Positions 26,885 through 36,048 are shown, counted from the first letter of the stretch. The stretch: DNA of 64,000 nucleotides from Alphaproteobacteria bacterium (GCA_947474645.1 CANJJD010000009.1:29277-93276), one strand, 5' to 3'. Program-made: numbers and translations. Notes: generated from the letters alone by a model not told the origin.

Positions 26885-28173
26885 GAAATGTCCTTCGCCG
26901 CGTCCTTCACCGCCGCCAGGGTGGTGTCGATCACCGCATCGTCATGGGCAAAGGAGACGAACCAGGCGCCGCGTTCCAGGACGCGCACGCCGCGCTTGAG
27001 CAGCGCATGGGCGAATTTCACATACTGCGCCTTGTCGGTTTTCAAGAGGTCGCGATAATTTTTCGCCGGCGCGTCCAGGCCGAAGCCGACATGGAACATC
27101 AGCTCAAAGCCGGTGACCTGGGCCTTGAGCCCCGCCCCTTTCAAGATATCGCGGATGCCGTCGCGCAGCCGCACGCCGCGCTTTGAGGTGCTTTCATAGC
27201 CTTCCGGCGTCAGCGCCTTTTGCGTCGCCACCATCGCCGCCATGGTAACGGGCTGGGCATTGAAAGTGCCGCCATGCAGCACCCCGCCGGTGACGAACAA
27301 GTCCAAAAGATCGGCGCGGCCCACCAGGGCCGCCACCGGAAAACCATTGGCCACCGCCTTGGCGACCAGCGACAGATCGGGCGTGACGCCGAACCGTGCC
27401 TGCGCGCCGCTGCGGCCCAAACGGAAGCCGGTGATCACTTCGTCAAAGATCAGGATGGCGCCGTGCTTGGCGCAAGCGGCCTTCGCGCCTTCCAGATACC
27501 CGGCGGCGGGCGAGATGGCGCCCTGGTTGCACATGGCCGGCTCCATGATCACGCCGGCGATATCGCCCTTGGCCAACCGCGCTTCCAGCTTGCCCAGATC
27601 ATTCCAGCCGATCACATCAAGACCGGCGGCATCAATGGGATCCTGTCCCACGCTGCCTTGCACCAGCACCGGCGCGTCTTCCGGCCCGGCCGCATTCTGC
27701 GCCGGCGCGGTGGACCACAGGATATTGTCGAACCAGCCATGATAATGGCCTTCGAACTTCAATATGACGCGCTTGCCGGTGGCGGCGCGCGCCAGGCGGA
27801 AGGCGGCCTGGGCCACTTCCGAACCCGATGAGCCGAAGCGCAAGCGCTGGGCCGAAGGAATCCGCTCGCACAGAATCTTGGCGGCTTCAAATTCGATCTC
27901 CGACTGGCCGGCATAGAGAATGCCCTTGTCCACCTGGTCCTTGACCGCCTGCTGCACGCCCTCCGGCGAATGACCCAGGATCATCGCGCCCATGCCGCAG
28001 TAATAATCAATCAGCTTGTTGCCATCGACGTCGATCAGATACGGCCCCTCGCCGCGCTCAAACACCAGCGGGCCACCCGCCATGCCGATGCGGAAGTTGC
28101 TGTTGATGCCGCCGGCGATGTGCTGGGCGTTCTCTTTGATCAGCGCCGCGGAGCGGTCGAAAGACAATGACAT
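26881..28173 (-). CDS. Class III PLP-dependent aminotransferase (glutamate-1-semialdehyde mutase-like)
   Basis: 430 residues of the class III aminotransferase fold: GPYLIDVDGNKLIDYYCGMG near the N-terminus, RFGSSGSEVAQAAFRLARA, ILIFDEVITGFR (PLP-contacting Asp), and the Schiff-base lysine in SLVAKAVANGFPVAAL. It is closest in layout to glutamate-1-semialdehyde aminomutases and related omega-aminotransferases. It lacks the GKIIGGGLPVGA segment of true HemL, so a catabolic aminotransferase or aminomutase is more likely. It is monocistronic. Confidence 0.82.
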   Translation of the reverse strand: MSLSFDRSAALIKENAQHIAGGINSNFRIGMAGGPLVFERGEGPYLIDVDGNKLIDYYCGMGAMILGHSPEGVQQAVKDQVDKGILYAGQSEIEFEAAKILCERIPSAQRLRFGSSGSEVAQAAFRLARAATGKRVILKFEGHYHGWFDNILWSTAPAQNAAGPEDAPVLVQGSVGQDPIDAAGLDVIGWNDLGKLEARLAKGDIAGVIMEPAMCNQGAISPAAGYLEGAKAACAKHGAILIFDEVITGFRLGRSGAQARFGVTPDLSLVAKAVANGFPVAALVGRADLLDLFVTGGVLHGGTFNAQPVTMAAMVATQKALTPEGYESTSKRGVRLRDGIRDILKGAGLKAQVTGFELMFHVGFGLDAPAKNYRDLLKTDKAQYVKFAHALLKRGVRVLERGAWFVSFAHDDAVIDTTLAAVKDAAKDIS

Positions 28174-28290
28174 GCTGGTCCCCTGATGATCTTGTTATGT
28201 GCTGGTTTGAGCCTATTCCGCCGGGCCTTTGGGGGCAAATTGACAAAGCCCCGCAGGGGCCGGAAGCTTGTCGAAAAAGGGGCGGACATC

Positions 28291-29484
28291 ATGCGACATA
28301 TGACCATTGCGCTGCTGGGCGCTGCGTTGCTGAACCTGTCGCCGGCGCTTGGCGCCGATTACTTCCCACCCAAAGGCGATCAATGGGCCACCCGCACCCC
28401 CGCCCAGGAAAAGCTGGACCCCGCGAAGCTGAAAGCGGCGATCGACTACGCCATTTCCGCTGAGCTGACCTATCCGCCCGAGCTGGCCAAAGTGGCCGAC
28501 ATCCGCGACCTGCGCGTTTCGGTGCCGCTGAAATATGCCAACGAGCCTTTCAACAGCCCCATCGGGCCGCTGAAGGCCCATGCCCCCGCCAACGGCATCA
28601 TCATCCGCCACGGCTATATCGTGGCCGAATGGGGCAAGACCCGCGATGTGGACATGACCTTCTCGGTGACCAAGACTTTCTTGTCGTCCACCGCTGGCGT
28701 CGCCTTCGACAAGGGAATGATCAAGAACGTCAACGATCGGGTGATCGACTATGTGAAGCCCACACCGGATTTCACCCTGCCGCACAACCAGCCCGTCACC
28801 TGGAACGACATGCTGCGCCAGCAATCGGGCTGGATCGGCACCATGTGGGGCAAGCCCTGGTGGGCGGACCGCCCCGATGCCGGCAAGCCCTACAGCGAGC
28901 TGGTCAAGGGCCCGCCGCCGGTGGGCAAGGCGTGGAAATACAATGACGTGCGGGTGAACGCCCTGGCGCTGGCCCTGACCCATTTGTGGAAGCGCCCGTT
29001 GCCCGAAGTGCTCAAGGAACATATCGCCGATCCCATCGGCATGTCGGATACCTGGCACTGGGAAGGCTATGACAATGCCTTCACCCAGATTGACGGCAAG
29101 CGCATCAAGGTGGTCAGCGGCGGCGGCCATTGGGGCGCCGGCATGTTCATTTCGGCGCGCGACCAGGCGCGGCTTGGTTTGCTGGGCCTCAACAAGGGCA
29201 AGTGGGGCGGCAAAACGGTTCTGTCCGACAAATGGGTGGCGATGGCGCGCACCCCCACCGGCACCAATCCCGGCTATGGCTTCTGCAACTGGTATCTGAA
29301 CACCGGCAAGCAGCGCTATCCGGCGGCGCGCGAGGACAGCCTTTCTTATAACGGCGACGGGGCCAACATCATCTTCGTGGACTATCAGCATGACATCGTG
29401 GCGGTGGTGCGCTGGATCGACGGCGACAAGATGAAGGAGTTCGTGCGCCTGTTGATCGCGGCCACGGGCGAACCGGCGCCGTAA
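28291..29484 (+). CDS. Serine hydrolase, class C beta-lactamase/esterase family
   Basis: 397 residues, signal peptide ending LGA-DYF. The nucleophile motif SxxK is SVTK in DMTFSVTKTFLSS; the second motif is YND (in WKYNDVRVNAL), with Asp where the family usually has Asn. A GGGHWGAGMF stretch stands near the third motif. Family members include penicillin-binding proteins, esterases and D-amino peptidases; true beta-lactamase activity is not implied. AAGGGG precedes the ATG. The next gene starts four bases after its stop, so the two form an operon. Confidence 0.82.
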   Translation: MRHMTIALLGAALLNLSPALGADYFPPKGDQWATRTPAQEKLDPAKLKAAIDYAISAELTYPPELAKVADIRDLRVSVPLKYANEPFNSPIGPLKAHAPANGIIIRHGYIVAEWGKTRDVDMTFSVTKTFLSSTAGVAFDKGMIKNVNDRVIDYVKPTPDFTLPHNQPVTWNDMLRQQSGWIGTMWGKPWWADRPDAGKPYSELVKGPPPVGKAWKYNDVRVNALALALTHLWKRPLPEVLKEHIADPIGMSDTWHWEGYDNAFTQIDGKRIKVVSGGGHWGAGMFISARDQARLGLLGLNKGKWGGKTVLSDKWVAMARTPTGTNPGYGFCNWYLNTGKQRYPAAREDSLSYNGDGANIIFVDYQHDIVAVVRWIDGDKMKEFVRLLIAATGEPAP

Positions 29485-29488
29485 CACA

Positions 29489-30565
29489 ATGCATCTGACC
29501 CGCCGCGCGACGATTGCCGCCGGATTGGCCTTCGCCACCGGCGCGCGCGCGGAGGGCAAGCGCATCGTCACGGTCGTGGGATCGGGCGCGGCTGGCGTGG
29601 CGCAGGCGGGCGATGCGGCGCTCGCCACCAAACTCGACCAGCCTTATGGCGTGTGCATCGGCCCGGACGGCGCATTGTATTGGGCCGATTTCGGCAGCAA
29701 TCGCGTGCTGAAACTGAAGTCCGGCAAAGTTTCCGTGGTGGCCGGTAATGGCGTGAAAGGCCATACCGGCGATGGCGGCAAGGCGGCTGACGCCCAGCTC
29801 AGCGCCCCGCATGAAGTGCGCTTCGACAAAGGCGGCAACATGCTGGTGGCGGAACGCGATGCTCATGTCATCCGCAGGATCGCGCGGCGCACAGGTATCA
29901 TTTCCACTTTTGCCGGTACCGGCGCGCCGGGCTTTGGCGGCGATGGCGGCCCCGCCATAGCGGCACAACTGAAACAGCCGCACAGCATCGCGCTGGACCG
30001 CGCCGATAATCTTTATATCTGCGACATCCAGAACAACCGGGTGCGCCGCCGCGATGCCAGGACCGGCATCCTCACCACCTTCGCCGGCAATGGCGATATC
30101 GCCGACACGCCAGACACCGCGTCATTGAACGCACCGCTGCACGGACCGCGCTCGATCGACAGCGCGCCGGACGGGACGATGTATCTGATCCTGCGCGAGG
30201 GAAACAAAGTCTTCGCGCTGGATCCGCGCACCCAGACGCTCACGCGCATCGCCGGCACCGGCGCAAAAGGCTATCGCGGCGATGGCGGGCCGGCGCGCGA
30301 TGCCGTCTGGAACGGGCCCAAGGGCATCGCCTATGCGCCGGACGGCAGTCTTTATATCGCAGACACCGAGAACCATGTGATCCGCCGCGTGTCGCTGCGC
30401 GATGGCACGGTCTCAACCGTGGCAGGCACCGGCGCACGCGGCGACGGGCCGGACGGCGATCCCTTGCAATGCGCGCTGGCGCGGCCGCATGGATTGTTCG
30501 TCCATGCCGGCCTGCTCTACATCGGCGATTCCGAGAACCACCGCATCCGCGCCCTGACTATTTAA
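29489..30565 (+). CDS. Secreted NHL-repeat beta-propeller protein
   Basis: 358 residues with a twin-arginine-like signal (MHLTRRATIAAGLAFATGARA) and about six NHL repeats, each carrying forms of LDQPYGVCIGPDGALYWAD and AGTGAKGYRGDGGPA. The repeats predict a single six-bladed propeller in the periplasm. Such proteins act as binding scaffolds or lactonase-like enzymes; no catalytic residues can be assigned. It is coupled to the serine hydrolase gene four bases upstream. Confidence 0.78.
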   Translation: MHLTRRATIAAGLAFATGARAEGKRIVTVVGSGAAGVAQAGDAALATKLDQPYGVCIGPDGALYWADFGSNRVLKLKSGKVSVVAGNGVKGHTGDGGKAADAQLSAPHEVRFDKGGNMLVAERDAHVIRRIARRTGIISTFAGTGAPGFGGDGGPAIAAQLKQPHSIALDRADNLYICDIQNNRVRRRDARTGILTTFAGNGDIADTPDTASLNAPLHGPRSIDSAPDGTMYLILREGNKVFALDPRTQTLTRIAGTGAKGYRGDGGPARDAVWNGPKGIAYAPDGSLYIADTENHVIRRVSLRDGTVSTVAGTGARGDGPDGDPLQCALARPHGLFVHAGLLYIGDSENHRIRALTI

Positions 30566-30586
30566 TATCAAGCTCTATTTGATATT
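30564..30586. terminator. Short hairpin shared by two convergent genes
   Basis: AATATCAA (30564-30571) and TTGATATT (30579-30586) form an 8-bp perfect stem with a seven-base loop. It spans the stop codons of the NHL gene and of the SPFH gene, which are only nine bases apart. The stem is AT-rich and lacks a following T-run, so a bidirectional end signal is possible but weak. Confidence 0.4.
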
Positions 30587-31492
30587 CAGGAACGGCAGGA
30601 CGTTGCCCGGCACCATGGTGGTGGGCAGCACACCATTCCACTTCTCGGACGCCACCAGGGTCGGCAGGTTGGGATTGTTGCGCAAGGCATCGCCGCGGGC
30701 CTGGATGGCGCCGGCTTCGGCCTTGCCCTGCACCTCGATCTGGTGCGCCTTGGCGTCCGATGCGGCCTTCACTTCATAGGCGGATGCGTCGGCGTCGATG
30801 ATGCGCTTCTGCTTGTCGGCTTCGGCCTGCTGCTGCTTGACGATGGCCTGCATTCTGAGTTCGACCGCGCTCTCATATTGCTGCGAGAAGGTAATATCCT
30901 GGATCTGCACGCTGTCGATCACCACCGGCCCGCTCACGGACTTGCGGATCGCTCCAAAAACCTCGGCATTCAGAAGTGTACGCTTCTGAATGGCATCGGC
31001 GGCGTCGAACTGACCGAAGACGGTCTTGAGCTGATCATAGGCTCGCGAAATGATGACGCGCTGTTTCATGTTGGCCAATGAGCCAAACTGCGCATAGACG
31101 GCGGAGGCGTCGGTGACATGGAAGTTGATCGCCATGGCGATGGTCGCCGGCTGCTGGTCGCGCGAATAGGTTTCCAGCCTGTTGTCGCCGGCCTCGGACT
31201 TCTCAAAAGCTTCCTTCTGGATCTGGACGGAAATCTTCTCGACGCTGTTGATGATCGGAATCTTGAAATGCAGCCCGGGGCCGGCCTCGCCGACAATCTT
31301 GCCCAGGCGCAGGATGACGCCGCGCTCGCCTTCATCGATCGTGTAGGAGGACGAAAACAGGATCACCAGCAGCGCGATGACGCCCATGCCTGCGCCCACC
31401 GCGCCCTTCGGCAGCTTGTCGAAATCCACATTCATGTTCGGCAGTTTTCCGCCGCCGCCACCGCCGCTCGACACGTTCCAGGGACTACTCAT
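30575..31492 (-). CDS. SPFH/prohibitin family membrane protein
   Basis: 305 residues. A glycine-rich N-terminus (SSGGGGGG) is followed by one transmembrane helix (about 34-50). The SPFH domain begins YTIDEGERGVILRLGKIVGEAGPGLHFKIP. A long coiled coil rich in Ala/Gln/Lys/Glu (about 205-275) follows, ending in a short hydrophobic tail. This is the prohibitin/HflK-HflC layout: oligomeric rings at the inner membrane that organise proteases such as FtsH or lipid domains. It is a single gene without an adjacent partner, so it is closer to prohibitin than to the paired hflKC. Confidence 0.85.
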   Translation of the reverse strand: MSSPWNVSSGGGGGGKLPNMNVDFDKLPKGAVGAGMGVIALLVILFSSSYTIDEGERGVILRLGKIVGEAGPGLHFKIPIINSVEKISVQIQKEAFEKSEAGDNRLETYSRDQQPATIAMAINFHVTDASAVYAQFGSLANMKQRVIISRAYDQLKTVFGQFDAADAIQKRTLLNAEVFGAIRKSVSGPVVIDSVQIQDITFSQQYESAVELRMQAIVKQQQAEADKQKRIIDADASAYEVKAASDAKAHQIEVQGKAEAGAIQARGDALRNNPNLPTLVASEKWNGVLPTTMVPGNVLPFLNIK

Positions 31493-31639
31493 GAGGATTA
31501 TCCTTGTCTTGGAAATGGCAGGCGAACGGCACCATGGTGGGCCCAATAGCCCGCGCCATTCAACAATGCCGGTGTGACGGAATGGAACAACAGCCTTGCG
31601 GCCATTTGTCCGTCCGTCCGTGTCAAAACTAAGGCGCTG

Positions 31640-32506
31640 TCAGGCCAGGCTGGTCTTGTACAGCGCGCTCAGATTCGCCCAGGCGCGCTCGGCCTCGGCC
31701 TCGTGATAGGCCGCCCCGCCCTTCACGCACCAGCCGTGATTGGCCTGGTAGACATCCACGGTCGCCGTCTTGCCGGCGGCGGCGAAGGCGGCCTTGAGCT
31801 GGTCCTTCATGGCGGGCGCCTGCGCATCGTCATTCTGGGCATGGCACACCAGATAGGCGGCATTGGTCTTGGAGATCAGCAGATGCGGGCTGTCCGGCTT
31901 GTCGCTCACCAGCCCATTGCCGCCATGAAAGCTGCCGACGGCGGCAACGCGGCCGGGCACGGCGGCGGCAGTGCGGAACGACAATGTCCCGCCCATGCAA
32001 TAGCCCTGCACACCGACCTTGCGGGTCTTGGATGTCTGGGGCTGGGCATCGAGGAACGCCAGATAGGCCACGGCGTCGCTATCAATGCCGTCATTGGTCA
32101 TGGCGCCGCGATAGCCCATCAGCCTGGCGCGCTGCTCGGGATTGCCGAAGTCGAAATTGTCGCCGATCACCGGCGCCTTGGCCGAGCGGTAGAAGGGATT
32201 GGGCACCAGCACGACATAGCCCTGGCTCGCCAGGCGGCGGCCCATGTCGCGGAAGGCGGGGCGCAGGCCCATGATGTCGGGCCACATCAGCACGGCCGCA
32301 TAAGTGCCCTTGGCCATGGGCGTGAACAGCACCGCATCGCACATGCCATCGGCGGTTTTCACCGTGACGTCTTTTTCCAACACGTTGGACTGGGCCAGCG
32401 CCGGATTGGCGGCGACACCCGCGGCGGCCACGGTCATGGCGGCAAAGCCGCGCCGCGAAAGACGGGAATCAGTGACCAGGCCGGGGTGAATGAACTCGTC
32501 GCACAT
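31640..32506 (-). CDS. Dienelactone hydrolase family protein with Tat signal
   Basis: 288 residues. The N-terminus contains a twin-arginine motif (SRRGFAAM) followed by a hydrophobic stretch to ANPALA, predicting folded export to the periplasm. The alpha/beta hydrolase core has the nucleophile cysteine in GVQGYCMGG, an Asp in AQNDDAQAP and His in NHGWC, the Cys-Asp-His triad of dienelactone hydrolases. Substrate is unknown; exported members of this group often act on other esters. Start at MCDEFIHPG is chosen because the longer frame is read-through. Confidence 0.84.
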   Translation of the reverse strand: MCDEFIHPGLVTDSRLSRRGFAAMTVAAAGVAANPALAQSNVLEKDVTVKTADGMCDAVLFTPMAKGTYAAVLMWPDIMGLRPAFRDMGRRLASQGYVVLVPNPFYRSAKAPVIGDNFDFGNPEQRARLMGYRGAMTNDGIDSDAVAYLAFLDAQPQTSKTRKVGVQGYCMGGTLSFRTAAAVPGRVAAVGSFHGGNGLVSDKPDSPHLLISKTNAAYLVCHAQNDDAQAPAMKDQLKAAFAAAGKTATVDVYQANHGWCVKGGAAYHEAEAERAWANLSALYKTSLA

Positions 32507-32599
32507 GCTGAGCCTCCGTCGCGTTGGGCGGCCAAGCAGATGCGCCGGTCCGGAAACTGTCAAGCGCAGGAAGATGGGGTTGGCGGCATTGCTGGAGCC

Positions 32600-32626
32600 A
32601 TTTTCTTCGCCGCAGGCGAAGAAAAT
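32600..32626 (-). terminator. Perfect hairpin directly after tRNA-Arg
   Basis: ATTTTCTTCGCC (32600-32611) and GGCGAAGAAAAT (32615-32626) make a perfect 12-bp stem with a three-base loop. On the minus strand the stem begins at the last A of the tRNA CCA end, and its 3' arm carries TTCTT-rich sequence ending in TTTT/A. It is a likely terminator or processing signal for the tRNA transcript. Confidence 0.6.
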
Positions 32627-32702
32627 GGCGCACCCGAAAGGATTCGAACCTCTGACCCCCAGATTCGTAGTCTGGTGCTCTATCCAGCTGAGCTACGGGT
32701 GC
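32626..32702 (-). tRNA. tRNA-Arg (anticodon ACG)
   Basis: A complete cloverleaf on the minus strand: 7-bp acceptor stem GCACCCG/CGGGTGC, D arm GCTC/GAGC, anticodon stem CCAGA/TCTGG with loop CTACGAA (anticodon ACG at 32668-32666), short variable loop, and T arm with TTCGAAT loop. Discriminator G is followed by an encoded CCA. The ACG anticodon is normally edited to ICG to read CGU, CGC and CGA. Confidence 0.95.
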
Positions 32703-32716
32703 GTTTTGAGGGCGCG

Positions 32717-32745
32717 AACCTATTGGGGTGCCTTTCCAAAGGCAA
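32717..32745 (-). promoter_or_regulatory. Possible promoter of tRNA-Arg
   Basis: Read on the minus strand, TTGCCT (32745-32740) is followed after 17 bases by TAGGTT (32722-32717), ending 14 bases before the tRNA. The boxes match the housekeeping consensus only partly; position is the main support. Confidence 0.35.
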
Positions 32746-32990
32746 GGCCGGGCGCCGTCCCCCTGCGGTATCTGCGGCACACCCCCCGATTTCCGCTCAA
32801 GTCCCCGTGAAACGTGCAGATTTCCACCCCAAGCGACGTTGTGCTCCCTTGTCGCCCCCCGCCCCGGTGGTTAAGACTGACGGCCAAGGTCCGCCAGCCT
32901 CAAAAGGCGCGGACGGGGTTGGGTTTTGGCGCCATTCTCCAAGGTCGGCCGGTGGGGGCCGGGCAGTGGCGCCGGGCAGCGGAGAGCATA

Positions 32991-34121
32991 ATGAGGGGAA
33001 TTTCAGCACAGCACGGGCTCAAAAAGGGCCTGTTTCTGGCGTTTGCGCTGACAGCCGGTCTCAGTCTGGCCGCCTGTTCGGATATCGACAACATGTTCGG
33101 CGACGACACGTCCGCCGACGCCTTTCCGCCCAGCGCCGCCGATGCCGCCCCGCCCAGTGCCGCCTTTGCGGGCCCCGTCACCCCCGGCGCCGCTCCGGTC
33201 GCCACCATTACCCCGGTGACCATCGACGGGGGCTCCGATACCGGCACCGCCGTCAACAAGACCATCCAGTCCATCCGCGGCCAGGTGGCCGGCCTGCAGC
33301 AGAAGCTGTCCGCCAATTCGGCCCGTCTGGCCGATCTGCGCAACCAGAGCGCCGGCGCCGCCGGCGCTTACCAGGAATCCAAGGCCCGCATCACCACCCG
33401 CCTGCAGGTGGGCACCACCCGCGGCAATCCCGAACTCGTGTCGGAATGGAATGCCGCCCAGGGCCAGCTCGATGCCCTGTCGGCCAATGTCAATTCGCTG
33501 AACGCGCTGGGCACCGACGTCACCAATGACAGCTCCACCGCCCATTATGCGCTGGACCAGATCGGCGCCACCTTCAACGTGTCGGGTGCCGTGGACGAAG
33601 ATCACCGCCAGTTGCGCCTTCTGGAAGACCAGACCAGCCAGACCATCGTGATGATCGACCGCCTGCTGCGCGAAGTGGCGGACGGCATCCAGCGCCAGAC
33701 CGCCTATGTCGGCACCGAACGCTCCAACCTCACCACCCTGGCCGCCGCGATCAAGAGCGGCGACTTTTACGGCGGCGGCGTGATCGGCTCGATGGGCGGC
33801 GGCCCCGCGGTTTCGACGGCCGGCACCCCGCTGGTGGTGGTCAAGTTCGACCATCCCGATGTGGACTATCAGCAGATCCTCTATGCCGCGCTGAACCAGG
33901 CGCTGCAGAACCGTCCCGGCGCCAATTTCCAGGTGGTGGCGGTATCCCCCACCCGCGGCACGGCCGCCTCGGTGCAGATCGCCCAGTCCACCGCCCGCCG
34001 CCATGCCCAGGACGTGATGCGCTCCATGACCGACATGGGCGTGCCCGCAACCCGCCTGGCCGTGGTCTCGACCACCGATCCGGGCGCGACCGTGAGCGAA
34101 GTGCGCGTCTTCGTGCGCTAA
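32991..34121 (+). CDS. Outer-membrane lipoprotein with coiled-coil region and OmpA-like C-terminus
   Basis: 376 residues. Lipobox LAAC after a hydrophobic signal (LFLAFALTAGLSLAAC) marks a lipoprotein. A Pro/Ala-rich spacer is followed by a helical, coiled-coil-prone part (about 85-245: NKTIQSIRGQVAGLQQKLSA, LLEDQTSQTIVMIDRLLRE). The last 100 residues have an OmpA/PAL-like alternation (VVVKFDHPDVDYQQILYAAL, RRHAQDVMRSMTDMGVP, RLAVVSTTD), suggesting a peptidoglycan-linking fold. GGAG lies six bases before ATG 32991. The 288 bases upstream to the tRNA hold no gene. Function unknown. Confidence 0.65.
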   Translation: MRGISAQHGLKKGLFLAFALTAGLSLAACSDIDNMFGDDTSADAFPPSAADAAPPSAAFAGPVTPGAAPVATITPVTIDGGSDTGTAVNKTIQSIRGQVAGLQQKLSANSARLADLRNQSAGAAGAYQESKARITTRLQVGTTRGNPELVSEWNAAQGQLDALSANVNSLNALGTDVTNDSSTAHYALDQIGATFNVSGAVDEDHRQLRLLEDQTSQTIVMIDRLLREVADGIQRQTAYVGTERSNLTTLAAAIKSGDFYGGGVIGSMGGGPAVSTAGTPLVVVKFDHPDVDYQQILYAALNQALQNRPGANFQVVAVSPTRGTAASVQIAQSTARRHAQDVMRSMTDMGVPATRLAVVSTTDPGATVSEVRVFVR

Positions 34122-34141
34122 TCCAGCCAATCGCCGAAATC

Positions 34142-34172
34142 GAAAAGCCCCGCTGCCCGCAGCGGGGTTTTT
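34142..34172 (+). terminator. Intrinsic terminator after the lipoprotein gene
   Basis: CCCCGCTG (34148-34155) and CAGCGGGG (34160-34167) form an 8-bp stem with a CCCG loop, followed directly by TTTTT and preceded by AAAA. This is a textbook Rho-independent terminator 20 bases after the stop codon. Confidence 0.9.
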
Positions 34173-34232
34173 CATTTGTGCACGGTGCAAAGGCGCATAC
34201 CATCGCCCCGAGACTGCTCTGTTGAGGTTGCG

Positions 34233-35945
34233 ATGAGGTTTTTCAACACCGGTGTGAAGGCGTTTGTCGCCGCCGCGATGATCGCGTCGGCGCTTCCCGC
34301 CCACGCCCAGGTAACCGAGACCGTCGCCAAGCGTCACATGATCGCCGCCGCCAATCCCCATGCCGCGCAAGCGGGCCTTGCGATGATGCGCGCCGGCGGC
34401 AGCGCGGTGGATGCCGCCATCGCCACCCAGATGGTGCTGGGACTGGTGGAGCCGGAATCCTCAGGCATCGGCGGCGGCGCCTTCATGCTGGTCTATGACC
34501 AGAAAAACAGGCGCACCACCAGCTTTGACGGCCGCGAAATGGCGCCCGCCTCCGCCACCCCCACCATGTTCCTGGATGCCAATGGCCAGCCGCGCACCAA
34601 GGGCGACGCCATTCCCGGCGGCTTGTCGGTGGGCATTCCCGGCGTGGTGAAGATGCTGGCGCTGGCACACAAGAAATACGGCAAGCTCCCTTGGGCCAAA
34701 TTGTTCGAGCCCGCCATCAAGCTGGCGGACGACGGATTTCCCGTCGGCCCCAAGCTGGCGCGCACCATCAAGAACTTCACCCGCGGCGCCAACATGCCCG
34801 ACATCCGCGCGCACTTTTATCATCCCGACGGCACGACCCTGGCGGAAGGCGAAATCTACAAGAACGCCGAATATGCCGCGACCTTGCGCAAGATCGCCGC
34901 CGAAGGACCGGACGGATTTTACAAGGGCGAGATCGCCCAGGCGATCGTGGACAAGGTGCAGAATGCGCCGCGCCAGAAAGGCGGCATGACCCTGGCCGAC
35001 CTGGCCAACTACCAGGCCAAGGAACGCAGCCCCGTGTGCGGCGACTATCGCCAATATCGTGTTTGCTCCATGGGCCCGCCTTCCTCGGGCGGCATCGCGG
35101 TGCTGCAGATCCTGGGCATGCTGCAGCGTTTCACGCCCGCTGAGCTCACCCCCAACACCGTCAGCGGCGCGCATCTGTTCGCGCAGGCCAGCCGCCTGGC
35201 CTATGCCGACCGCGCCATGTATCTGGCCGATCCGGGCTTTGTGGATGTGCCGATACGCGGACTGACCGACAAGGACTATGTGCAAAGCCGCGCCGCGCTG
35301 ATCGATCCGGCGCGCGACATGGGCACCGCCACCGCCGGCAATCCACCGCAGAAACATGCCGCGCTGTCGCCGCAGGTCTCACCGGCGCTGCACGGCACCA
35401 GCCACATGACCATCGTGGACGATTCCGGCCAGGTGGTCGCCATGACCACCTCGGTGGAGTCGGTGTTCGGCGCCGAGATCATGACCAGGGGCTTCATGCT
35501 CAACAACACGCTGACCGACTTCTCCTTCCAGCCGGTGCGCGACGGCAAGCCGGTGGCCAATGCCCCGGCGGCGGGCAAGCTGCCGCTGTCGTCCATGTCG
35601 CCCACCATCGTGTTCGACAAGAATCGCAACTTCCTGGTCTCGGTGGGATCGCCCGGGGGACCGGCGATCATCAACTATGTCTCCCAGATCCTGATCGGCA
35701 TCCTCGATGCCGGCATGAGCCCCAAACAGGCCATCGCCATGCCCCATGAGGTCAACATGAACGGCAACACCCTGCTGGAGAAGTCGGATGTGTCCGACAT
35801 GCTGGCGGCCCAGCTCACCGCCATGGGCCATACCGTCCAGGTGCCCCGGGTGGAGGGCAGCGGCTTGCACGGTATCCAGAAGGTCAAAGGGGGCTATATC
35901 GGCGCCGCCGACCCCCGCCGGGACGGCATTGCCCTGGGGGACTAG
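34233..35945 (+). CDS. ggt: Gamma-glutamyltransferase
   Basis: 570 residues with a signal peptide (cleavage near AHA-QVT), acting in the periplasm on glutathione and other gamma-glutamyl compounds. The precursor is expected to self-cleave before the nucleophile T389 in HGTSHMTIVD, giving large and small subunits. The substrate-binding segments PESSGIGGGAFMLVYD, SMGPPSSGGIAVLQ and PLSSMSPTIVFDK are conserved. ATG 34233 follows GAGG. The gene stands alone between two regulatory regions: a terminator upstream and the rpmH promoter downstream. Confidence 0.92.
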   Translation: MRFFNTGVKAFVAAAMIASALPAHAQVTETVAKRHMIAAANPHAAQAGLAMMRAGGSAVDAAIATQMVLGLVEPESSGIGGGAFMLVYDQKNRRTTSFDGREMAPASATPTMFLDANGQPRTKGDAIPGGLSVGIPGVVKMLALAHKKYGKLPWAKLFEPAIKLADDGFPVGPKLARTIKNFTRGANMPDIRAHFYHPDGTTLAEGEIYKNAEYAATLRKIAAEGPDGFYKGEIAQAIVDKVQNAPRQKGGMTLADLANYQAKERSPVCGDYRQYRVCSMGPPSSGGIAVLQILGMLQRFTPAELTPNTVSGAHLFAQASRLAYADRAMYLADPGFVDVPIRGLTDKDYVQSRAALIDPARDMGTATAGNPPQKHAALSPQVSPALHGTSHMTIVDDSGQVVAMTTSVESVFGAEIMTRGFMLNNTLTDFSFQPVRDGKPVANAPAAGKLPLSSMSPTIVFDKNRNFLVSVGSPGGPAIINYVSQILIGILDAGMSPKQAIAMPHEVNMNGNTLLEKSDVSDMLAAQLTAMGHTVQVPRVEGSGLHGIQKVKGGYIGAADPRRDGIALGD

Positions 35946-36017
35946 CTCTGGATAGACCCAGTTACCCGCTATCGCGGCGGCACTATGCTGTCGCTAGCCG
36001 GGGGATTAGGGCCCCCC

Positions 36018-36036
36018 ATTGAAATAATATTTCAAT
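36018..36036. repeat. AT-rich interrupted palindrome upstream of rpmH
   Basis: ATTGAAAT and ATTTCAAT (36018-36025 and 36029-36036) form perfect 8-base arms around AAT. The element lies in otherwise very GC-rich sequence, 12 bases before the -35 box of the rpmH promoter, so it may be an operator or an UP-like element. Function is inferred from position only. Confidence 0.45.
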
Positions 36037-36048
36037 CCCGGCCCCTCG

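Noticed and set aside
26881..28173. Assignment of the aminotransferase as HemL
   Set aside because: The key HemL glycine-rich segment around the PLP lysine is different; the protein fits the wider class III aminotransferase family.
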